From Candidatus Nitrosopumilus sp. (GTDB taxonomy: Archaea; Thermoproteota; Nitrososphaeria; Nitrososphaerales; Nitrosopumilaceae): a stretch of 12,492 nt of DNA. The position numbers and the translations under genes are program-made. Below, in pieces: positions 1 through 4,959 of this stretch. The stretch lies in contig JABGZU010000150.1 of the NCBI GenBank assembly GCA_018674605.1, forward strand, positions 1 through 12,492, read 5' to 3'. A model generated the notes under the pieces. That model saw nothing but the letters and a program-made list of their open reading frames with translations. It was not told the origin of the DNA and ran no database searches. The stretch's first letter is position 1. Each line of letters opens with the position of its first letter.

Positions 1-324
1 GGATTTTCTGGAATATCTGTAACTCTTGCTGCAACTGCAAAGTCCCAAGAAACTTTTTGGGGCATGATAAATTTAATGGGTATGCCGTTGTTCATGTTAA
101 GTCCTGCATTATTTCCTCTAGAATTATTGCCAAACTGGCTTGCTGTTGTTGCAAAACTAAATCCTGTAACCTATACTGTTTTGTTAGTTAGAGAATTAAT
201 GACCGGAGTATCTGAAGGTGGTATTCCTATACTGATCAGTCTGGGTGTAATTTTTGCATTTGTACTTGCAATGATCGCTATTGCAAGTTATGTGTTTACG
301 CGAGAAGTAAACAAACCATTTTGA
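1..324 (+). CDS. ABC-2 type transporter permease, C-terminal part (5' truncated by window edge)
   Basis: The reading frame is open from base 1 to the TGA at 322-324 and gives 107 residues; the true start lies upstream of the window. The visible part is the hydrophobic C-terminal half of an ABC-2 family membrane permease. It has a helix rich in Met/Leu/Phe followed by the family-typical stretch 'SPALFPLELLPNWL' and 'NPVTYTVLLVRELMTG', then a last membrane helix (about residues 75-98) and a short basic tail. Such permeases pair with an ATPase to export drugs, lipids or polysaccharide. The ATPase gene is not visible and is probably upstream, so the substrate cannot be named. An internal ATG at 64 is not the start, because the upstream codons continue the same permease-like hydrophobic sequence. 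The family call is fairly sure; the substrate is unknown. Confidence 0.8.
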   Translation, partial: GFSGISVTLAATAKSQETFWGMINLMGMPLFMLSPALFPLELLPNWLAVVAKLNPVTYTVLLVRELMTGVSEGGIPILISLGVIFAFVLAMIAIASYVFTREVNKPF

Positions 325-327
325 TAA

Positions 328-341
328 TTTTTTATTTTTTT
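328..341 (+). terminator. T-rich tract, likely archaeal terminator of the ABC permease gene
   Basis: Two T runs (six and seven Ts separated by one A) begin four bases after the permease stop codon. Oligo-T tracts without a strong hairpin are the usual intrinsic termination signal in archaea. No stem-loop precedes it. The assignment rests on position and composition only. Confidence 0.45.
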
Positions 342-346
342 AAAAC

Positions 347-375
347 ACGATCAAAATCAAATTTTTTACGATCAA
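347..375 (+). repeat. Pair of direct repeats ACGATCAA upstream of the phosphate operon promoter
   Basis: ACGATCAA occurs at 347-354 and again at 368-375, 21 bp start to start, which is about two helical turns and puts both copies on the same face of the DNA. The second copy ends about 11 bp before the centre of the probable TATA element. This geometry suits a dimeric or tandem activator site for the phosphate genes. No regulator is identified here, and the function is inference. Confidence 0.4.
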
Positions 376-379
376 TTAT

Positions 380-391
380 TTCTATATAGAA
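380..391 (+). promoter_or_regulatory. Palindromic TATA-like element before the DUF47-pit operon
   Basis: TTCTATATAGAA is a perfect 12-bp palindrome with a TATATA core. A second AT-rich element, CATATACTTTA, follows at about 393-403. Either could be the TATA box. The first would place transcription start near 412, giving a leader of about 30 nt before the ATG at 444; the second would give a shorter leader. The rest of the 325-443 gap holds only the T tract and the ACGATCAA repeats. Confidence 0.5.
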
Positions 392-443
392 CCATATACT
401 TTATGATGATCAGTTTTAAGTCAAAATCATAGTTAATTGAGTT

Positions 444-1073
444 ATGGGACAATGGTTATCGTGGATTAAATCCAATGAAAAAGCACTTTTAAAAATTTTA
501 GATAATTTAGCAAAAAAAGCAGTTGAAACCTCTGAGGCTGTAGTGGTTTTATTTGAAGATCTTAGTAACACTGAACAAGCAGCAAAAATTCACAAGTTAG
601 AAACTGAAGCAGATGTTTTAACTCGTGATATTTTTTCTGAATTAAATAAAACCTTCATCACTCCTTTAGATCGTGAAGATATGCAAAGAATTGCATCAAA
701 AATAGATGATGTAATTGATTTCATGGATGGAATTGCTGCTAGGGTGTATAGTTACAAAATTACTACGCCTCCGCCATATTGTAAAGAAATGGCAAATGAA
801 CTAGTCAAAGCTACCAAAGAAGTTGAGTATATGGTATCAAAATTACAGAAAATTAAAAATCCTAAAGACATGATCCAACATTGTAGAAATACCGGTGAAA
901 TTGAACATGCTGTTGATGATTTGTATCGTGAGGCTATTCGAGAACTCTTTGAAACAGATGATGCAATTAAAATTATCAAACTAAAAGATATCTATGAAAC
1001 AATGGAAACTGCATCAGATAGATGTGTAGATGTTGCAGATGTTATTGAGGATATTGTTTTAAAATATACTTGA
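444..1073 (+). CDS. DUF47 family (PhoU-like) protein, accessory or regulator of the Pit phosphate transporter
   Basis: The 209-residue protein is predicted to be all helical and cytosolic, with no signal peptide or membrane segment. It matches the DUF47/PhoU-like family in length and in its acidic repeats: 'LETEADVLTRDIF' near residue 52, 'DREDMQRIASKIDDVIDFMDG' starting at residue 76, and the C-terminal 'ASDRCVDVADVIEDIVLKY'. In PhoU-type proteins such E/D-xx-D clusters bind metal ions. Genes of this family commonly sit directly before pit genes and are thought to control or assist low-affinity phosphate uptake. Here the pit gene follows after 9 bp. The start at 444 is the first in-frame Met after the promoter region, with TTGAG just upstream. 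The family and operon link are firm; the biochemical role is inferred. Confidence 0.88.
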   Translation: MGQWLSWIKSNEKALLKILDNLAKKAVETSEAVVVLFEDLSNTEQAAKIHKLETEADVLTRDIFSELNKTFITPLDREDMQRIASKIDDVIDFMDGIAARVYSYKITTPPPYCKEMANELVKATKEVEYMVSKLQKIKNPKDMIQHCRNTGEIEHAVDDLYREAIRELFETDDAIKIIKLKDIYETMETASDRCVDVADVIEDIVLKYT

Positions 1074-1082
1074 GATGATTAA

Positions 1083-2069
1083 ATGATAGAAGTAGCAATA
1101 GGTGCAATTATCGTTGCATTAATTTTTGATTTTGTAAATGGATTTAATGATTCTGCAAATTCAGTTGCTACAGTTATTGGAACCCGTGTTTTGAAACCAA
1201 TTCACGCTGTCACCCTTTCTGCTTTAGCAAATTTTGCTGGACCCTTCATCTTTGGTGTAGCAGTATCTATGACAATTGCTAAAGGAATTGTTAGCCCTGA
1301 TGATATTACAGTTTACATGATTATAGGTGGATTAGCTGGTGCAATTGGTTGGAGTACTCTTTGTACGTATTTTGGATTACCAATTTCAAACAGTCATTCA
1401 TTAGTTGGAGGAATAATGGGTGCTGGAATTATGGGGCTAGGGTTTGAAAAATTAGTTTATGGTGGATTGACTAAAGTTTTTGCAGGGATTGTAATTGCCC
1501 CCATTGGTGGAATAATTTTTGGTTTACTGTTAACTGGATTAATTATTACTATTTTTGCAAGTCGAAAACCTGCAATAGTTAACAAAACTTTTGGACGTTT
1601 ACAAATCATTTCTTCTGCTTGGTTTGCTTTAACTCACGGTGCTAATGATGGACAAAAGACTATGGGTATTATCGCATTAATTCTATTTTCTGCAGGAATG
1701 ATTCCTGAACTAGAAATACCTCTTTGGGTGATTTTAGCTGCAGCATCTGCAATGGGACTTGGTACTTTCTTTGGAGGTTACAAAGTAATCAAAACTCTTG
1801 GTGTAAAAATTACAAAACTCAAACCTTATCAAGGATTTGCAGCAGAAACAGGTGGTGGAATAATGCTTGCAATTTTTGCAACTTTGGGTATTCCTGCAAG
1901 TACAACTCATGCTATTACTGGTACAATTATGGGTGCAGGTTCTGCCAGACGAAAACGAGCTGTTCGTTGGAATGTTAGTAGACAAATTGTATTTTCATGG
2001 ATAATTACTATTCCTGGTAGTGCTGCAATGGGAATTGGGTTCACTTATCTCATTCATCTGTTTGTTTAA
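1083..2069 (+). CDS. pit: Pit family inorganic phosphate permease
   Basis: This 328-residue, highly hydrophobic protein has the two inverted family signatures of Pit (PF01384) transporters. The N-terminal copy is 'FVNGFNDSANSVATVIGTR' near residues 17-35, followed by 'GLPISNSHSLVGG' near 98-110. The C-terminal copy is 'THGANDGQKTMGI' near 184-196, followed by 'GIPASTTHAITGTIMGAG' near 269-286. These regions carry the phosphate- and cation-binding residues. The protein should move phosphate across the cytoplasmic membrane with H+ or Na+. Family members also carry arsenate, which matters given the ars genes 1.8 kb downstream. The gene lies 9 bp after the DUF47 gene. GAGATGAT just before the ATG is a one-mismatch match to the GAGGTGAT ribosome site. 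The length fits the compact archaeal/bacterial Pit form. Confidence 0.95.
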   Translation: MIEVAIGAIIVALIFDFVNGFNDSANSVATVIGTRVLKPIHAVTLSALANFAGPFIFGVAVSMTIAKGIVSPDDITVYMIIGGLAGAIGWSTLCTYFGLPISNSHSLVGGIMGAGIMGLGFEKLVYGGLTKVFAGIVIAPIGGIIFGLLLTGLIITIFASRKPAIVNKTFGRLQIISSAWFALTHGANDGQKTMGIIALILFSAGMIPELEIPLWVILAAASAMGLGTFFGGYKVIKTLGVKITKLKPYQGFAAETGGGIMLAIFATLGIPASTTHAITGTIMGAGSARRKRAVRWNVSRQIVFSWIITIPGSAAMGIGFTYLIHLFV

Positions 2070-2100
2070 TTTCTCAATACCTTGATTTTTATTTCAGCAA

Positions 2101-2109
2101 TTTTTTTTT
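2101..2109 (+). terminator. T9 run between pit and sbtA
   Basis: Nine consecutive Ts lie 32 bp after the pit stop codon and 11 bp before the sbtA start. The run could end part of the phosphate transcript. A weak AT-rich element, GATTTTTATTTC at about 2083-2094, could also act as a separate TATA box for sbtA. The gap is only 51 bp, so read-through from pit into sbtA is also possible. Confidence 0.3.
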
Positions 2110-2120
2110 GAGATATTCCG

Positions 2121-3206
2121 ATGGAAATTTTACAATTAATACAATCTAATTTACTTACTCCTATAGTTTTATTTTTCTTGTTTGGAATTATCGCTGCTAG
2201 AATAAAGTCTGATTTAAAAATCCCTGAAGCAATTTCAGAATTTTTACCTATCTATCTTCTTGCAGCTATAGGACTTCATGGTGGCTTAGAGATGAGAAAT
2301 ACTGGATTTGAAAATATGTTAATCCCAATGCTTGTTGCGATTGGTCTTTCTTTGTTATTTACCTTAAATCATTATCAAATTTTAAAACGATTAGGAAAAT
2401 TCAATATTTTTGATTCTTATGCATTAGCCTCTACTTATGGTGCCGTTGGTGCTGTGACTTTTTCAGTTGGATTGTCTTTTCTTAAAACTCAAGGTGTTAC
2501 CTCTGAAGGTTATCTTGCAGCTGTCTTGGCAGTATTGGAGCCAGTTGCATTTATCATGGCAATATTTTTGACAAATATGGCTATCTCTAAACAAATACGT
2601 ATAAAAAAACAATCTTTCACAAATGATTCTAAATCTGATATTGATGTTGGAATTGATGAAACAAAAACAAAACTTTCTAAAATTTTAAAAGAATCTATTA
2701 CTGGTAAGGCCATTGTAATTTTACTTGGTAGTATTGTAATTGGTTACATAATTGGTGAGGATGGATTTAGTTCTATTAGAATTGTTTTTGATGAAATGTT
2801 TACTGGTGCAATTGTAATTTTTATGATTGAGATGGGTATAATTGCTGGTCAGAGATTAGATGATATCAAAAAAGTTGGTGTTTTTCTTACTGCATTTGCT
2901 ATAGTTATGCCTACTTTTAATGGAATTATTGGAGTTGTTGTGGCCACTCTAATGGGTCTTAGCTTGGGTGGTTCAGTGATGTTTGGTCTTCTTTTAGCTA
3001 GTGCTTCATTTATTGCTGCACCTGCAGTTTTACGTAATGCAATTCCACAGGCAAATCCTAGTCTTTACATCACATCTGCATTGGGAATTACCTTCCCTTA
3101 CAACATTATTGTCTTATTACCTATCATGTTTGCAATTTCATCTTTATTACATGATCCTGAAGGATCGATAGACTTATTCAATTATGGGTTAAAGGATTTA
3201 ATATGA
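2121..3206 (+). CDS. sbtA: SbtA-type sodium-dependent bicarbonate transporter
   Basis: The 361-residue membrane protein fits the Na+-dependent bicarbonate transporter family (PF05982, cyanobacterial SbtA). It has two sets of about five membrane helices, residues 11-155 and 196-345. A polar, charged cytosolic loop at about 157-195 joins them. Family signatures are 'FLPIYLLAAIGLHGG' (41-55), 'YGAVGAVTF' (106-114), 'SASFIAAPAVLRNAIPQANP' (294-313) and 'ITFPYNI' (323-329). SbtA imports bicarbonate with sodium across the cytoplasmic membrane. In an ammonia-oxidising archaeon the natural use would be supply of HCO3- to the acetyl-/propionyl-CoA carboxylase of carbon fixation; this is inference. The downstream PII-like gene overlaps by 4 bases (ATGA), the usual pairing of SbtA with its regulator SbtB. 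TTGAGAT precedes the ATG, first base 13 nt upstream, as in pit. Substrate identity is the least certain part. Confidence 0.88.
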   Translation: MEILQLIQSNLLTPIVLFFLFGIIAARIKSDLKIPEAISEFLPIYLLAAIGLHGGLEMRNTGFENMLIPMLVAIGLSLLFTLNHYQILKRLGKFNIFDSYALASTYGAVGAVTFSVGLSFLKTQGVTSEGYLAAVLAVLEPVAFIMAIFLTNMAISKQIRIKKQSFTNDSKSDIDVGIDETKTKLSKILKESITGKAIVILLGSIVIGYIIGEDGFSSIRIVFDEMFTGAIVIFMIEMGIIAGQRLDDIKKVGVFLTAFAIVMPTFNGIIGVVVATLMGLSLGGSVMFGLLLASASFIAAPAVLRNAIPQANPSLYITSALGITFPYNIIVLLPIMFAISSLLHDPEGSIDLFNYGLKDLI

Positions 3207-3505
3207 AACTTTATCCTGTAAAATTACTTACAATAACTTGTGAAATTTTAGCACAAAAAAATATTATGGAAATTTTAACTAAAAATAAAATTACTGGTTA
3301 TACAACTTATGAAGTCAATGGGAACGGGGCCCGTGGAGTGCGTGGTCAAGGTTTACAAAATGAAAAAAATGTTAAAATTGAAATAATTTTACGAGAAGAA
3401 AAATTACAAGATATTGTAGAGGAAGTTTCTAGAACTTTATTTGCAAATTTTGCAATCGTTCTTTATGTTAGTGATGTTGGCGTACTACGCACTGAAAAAT
3501 TCTAA
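3203..3505 (+). CDS. sbtB: SbtB-like PII-family regulator of the adjacent bicarbonate transporter
   Basis: The protein has 100 residues, typical of PII-like proteins. It shows a ferredoxin-like beta-alpha-beta pattern: 'VKLLTITCEIL' strand, helix about 19-29, the T-loop region starting at 'GYTTYEVNGNGARGVRGQG' (32-50), strand 'VKIEIILREE', helix 66-80, and strand 'FAIVLYVSDV'. The Gly/Arg-rich T-loop resembles cyanobacterial SbtB more than GlnB/GlnK. It lacks the GlnB Tyr-51 uridylylation context, and it lacks the C-terminal CGxxxxC-type R-loop of some SbtBs, so redox control through that loop is not expected. SbtB trimers bind adenine nucleotides and dock on SbtA to close it. The gene overlaps sbtA by 4 bases, and its stop overlaps that of arsR tail to tail. 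Bases 3320-3346, encoding the T-loop, are strikingly GC-rich for this genome. Confidence 0.82.
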   Translation: MKLYPVKLLTITCEILAQKNIMEILTKNKITGYTTYEVNGNGARGVRGQGLQNEKNVKIEIILREEKLQDIVEEVSRTLFANFAIVLYVSDVGVLRTEKF

Positions 3506-3801
3506 CAACAATTTTTATCCAAACATAAGTTTGGAATTTCTTTTGATGTTTTTGTAATATTTGTAATTAATTCTGATAATTGATTGTTTGAAATTTTATA
3601 CATTGCCTTTTTTCCTTCATCTCTTGATTTAACAATACCGCATTTTTTTAATGTCTTTAGATGATGTGATACTAACGGTTGATTTTTTTTTAATTTATTT
3701 ACAAAATCATTTACACATAATTCGTTATTTTTTTGTAATAATTCTAAAATTTCAAATCTTGTTTCATCACAAATACATTTTAGAAGACTAGTTCCATTCA
3801 T
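3502..3801 (-). CDS. arsR: ArsR-family winged-helix repressor with Cys-rich termini, likely arsenite sensor
   Basis: The 99-residue protein is a single winged helix-turn-helix domain of the ArsR/SmtB family. It shows 'CDETRFEILELL' (11-22), the recognition region 'NQPLVSHHLKTLKKCGIVKSR' from residue 40, and the wing 'DEGKKAMYKI' (61-70). The E. coli ArsR metal motif ELCVCDL appears here as 'ELCVNDF', so the second Cys is missing. Other cysteines are at 9, 11, 54, 93, 98 and 99; C9/C11 and C93/C98/C99 could form a different As(III) site, as other ArsR subgroups do. The gene is divergent from arsC across 40 bp with a palindrome in the gap, and it meets sbtB tail to tail with overlapping stops. 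A repressor of the arsC-aqpS transcript, and of itself, is the likely role. Another thiophilic metal as inducer cannot be excluded. Confidence 0.87.
   Translation of the reverse strand: MNGTSLLKCICDETRFEILELLQKNNELCVNDFVNKLKKNQPLVSHHLKTLKKCGIVKSRDEGKKAMYKISNNQLSELITNITKTSKEIPNLCLDKNCC
3518..3535. terminator. 7-bp stem with 4-nt loop in the convergent sbtB/arsR 3' region
   Basis: TCCAAAC and GTTTGGA flank an ATAA loop, forming a perfect 7-bp stem starting 12 nt after the sbtB stop. On the plus strand a T-rich stretch follows (ATTTCTTTTGATGTTTTT). The hairpin lies inside the arsR coding sequence and covers the codons for part of its Cys-containing tail. It could help end sbtB transcription before it runs antisense through arsR. 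It may equally be a coincidence of coding sequence. Confidence 0.35.
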
Positions 3802-3810
3802 ATCAATCTA

Positions 3811-3824
3811 AATTTATATAAATT
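3811..3824. promoter_or_regulatory. 14-bp palindrome, probable ArsR operator overlapping the arsC TATA box
   Basis: AATTTATATAAATT is a perfect 14-bp inverted repeat in the 40-bp gap between the arsR and arsC starts. Its core TTTATATAAA is also a strong archaeal TATA box. Its centre lies about 24 nt before the arsC ATG, so arsC mRNA would be nearly leaderless. On the other strand ATAAATATT (about 3825-3833) lies about 28 nt before the arsR ATG and could serve arsR in the same way. A repressor dimer on the palindrome would block TBP access for arsC. ArsR binding itself is inferred. Confidence 0.6.
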
Positions 3825-3841
3825 AATATTTATGTTATAGT

Positions 3842-4255
3842 ATGAGCGTATCTGATAATGTTCTATTTGTGTGCCTAGAAAATGCGGGAAGAAGTCAGAT
3901 GGCTGAGGCATTTTTTAAAAAATATGCTAAAAACAAATTCAATGTAATTAGTGCTGGGACCACTCCCTCATTGCATCTTAACCCTACTGTTGTTTTAGTG
4001 ATGGCTGAAATTGGAATTAATTTAAAAAATCATCAACCCAAATTATTATCTAGTTCCATGATTGAAAATTCTATTAAAACTATCAACATGGGTTGTATGG
4101 ATAAAGAATCATGTCCTGCATTATTTGTCAATGATATTGATAATTGGAATATTGATGATCCAAAAGAAAAATCTATTGATGCTGTTAGAAAAATTCGTGA
4201 TCAAATTAAAGTTGATGTCTTGAATCTAATTAATTCCCTTGAATGTGATAATTGA
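3842..4255 (+). CDS. arsC: Arsenate reductase, thioredoxin-coupled (LMW phosphatase fold) type
   Basis: The 137-residue cytosolic protein has the low-molecular-weight phosphatase P-loop near its N terminus, 'CLENAGRSQMAEAF': nucleophile Cys11 and Arg17 in a CX5R loop. It also has 'ISAGT' (36-40) and the general-acid region 'WNIDDP' with Asp105. Two more cysteines, Cys85 and Cys91 in 'MGCMDKESCPALF', match the spacing of the redox relay of Staphylococcus aureus ArsC (Cys82/Cys89), which separates arsenate reductases from plain tyrosine phosphatases. It should reduce As(V) to As(III) using thioredoxin. It is first in a run of plus-strand genes, is divergent from arsR, and its TGA overlaps the next ATG by one base. 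The P-loop 'LENAG' differs from the common 'TGNSC/VHNAG' but keeps all needed residues. Confidence 0.9.
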   Translation: MSVSDNVLFVCLENAGRSQMAEAFFKKYAKNKFNVISAGTTPSLHLNPTVVLVMAEIGINLKNHQPKLLSSSMIENSIKTINMGCMDKESCPALFVNDIDNWNIDDPKEKSIDAVRKIRDQIKVDVLNLINSLECDN

Positions 4256-4959
4256 TGACATATTCTAATTTACAAATTTTTACTGTAGAATTAATTGGAA
4301 CTTTTATTCTTGTAGTTTTTGCAACGGGTTCGATTGTTTATGACGTAGAATTTTTTGATGGTGATTTAGGAATTCCCTTTGCTGCTATTGCACCATTTAT
4401 TGCATTGTTAATCGGAGTTTATTCTTTTGGAAAAATCTCTTTAGCTCATTTTAATCCTGCAGTTACTATTGGATATTATATTACAGGACATATCACTAAA
4501 ATTCAAGTTTTGTATTATTTTGTTGCAGAAATAATTGGTGCATTATTGGGTTCTCTTTTTGTTTTAAATTTTATTGGAGACAAAGCAAATCTTGGATCTA
4601 ATGCTCCTAATCATGATTTCTCAATATTTTTAATATTTTCTGTAGAAGTTTTAGCTTCTGCTATGCTTATGGGTGTTATTTTTTATGTTGTATATACAAA
4701 AGGATTGAGGGGATTTAGTGGTATTGCAATTGGTGGGATTGTTGGATTGGATATTCTATTTTTAGCATTTATCTCTGGTGCATCTATGAATCCTGCTAGG
4801 GCGTTTGCACCTGCATTGTTATCTGGAACTTTTATTGATTTATGGCTATATTGGAGTGCACCATTTGTTGGAACTATGATTGTAGCATTTTTGTTTCGTG
4901 GTAAATTTCAAGCACAAAGAGCTCAAATTACGAATAATAATGACAATATTGTGGACTAA
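4255..4959 (+). CDS. aqpS: Aquaporin-family (MIP) channel, AqpS-type arsenite exit channel
   Basis: This 234-residue, six-helix membrane protein carries both MIP signatures: 'HFNPAVTIG' (NPA at 67-69) and 'SMNPARAFAPAL' (NPA at 179-181, filter Arg182). Aligned by eye to AQP1, the helix-5 filter position holds Ile (about 167) instead of His, and the loop-E position holds Ala (176) instead of Cys. This suggests a wider, less polar pore than a strict water channel. Downstream of arsC and beside arsR it corresponds to aqpS of Sinorhizobium meliloti, which lets As(OH)3 produced by ArsC flow out passively. No ArsB or Acr3 pump gene is in the window. I chose ATG 4255, which overlaps the arsC stop (TGATG) with GTGAT five bases upstream. 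An in-frame TTG at 4252 is the alternative. The family is certain; arsenite as substrate is from context. Confidence 0.87.
   Translation: MTYSNLQIFTVELIGTFILVVFATGSIVYDVEFFDGDLGIPFAAIAPFIALLIGVYSFGKISLAHFNPAVTIGYYITGHITKIQVLYYFVAEIIGALLGSLFVLNFIGDKANLGSNAPNHDFSIFLIFSVEVLASAMLMGVIFYVVYTKGLRGFSGIAIGGIVGLDILFLAFISGASMNPARAFAPALLSGTFIDLWLYWSAPFVGTMIVAFLFRGKFQAQRAQITNNNDNIVD

Noticed and set aside
752..979. Minus-strand open frame of 75 codons within the DUF47 gene
   Set aside because: It lies opposite a well-supported gene and its product has no recognisable family, so it is a shadow of the coding strand.
1724..1985. Open frames on both strands inside pit, rich in Cys, Ser and Asn
   Set aside because: The odd composition comes from reading pit codons out of frame; the Pit signature 'GIPASTTHAITG' lies just there in the true frame.
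3203..3505. GlnB/GlnK nitrogen-type PII protein
   Set aside because: The T-loop does not carry the GlnB pattern around Tyr51, and the gene is coupled to sbtA rather than to an ammonium transporter.
3842..4255. Low-molecular-weight protein tyrosine phosphatase
   Set aside because: The extra Cys85/Cys91 relay and the ars neighbours point to arsenate reductase.
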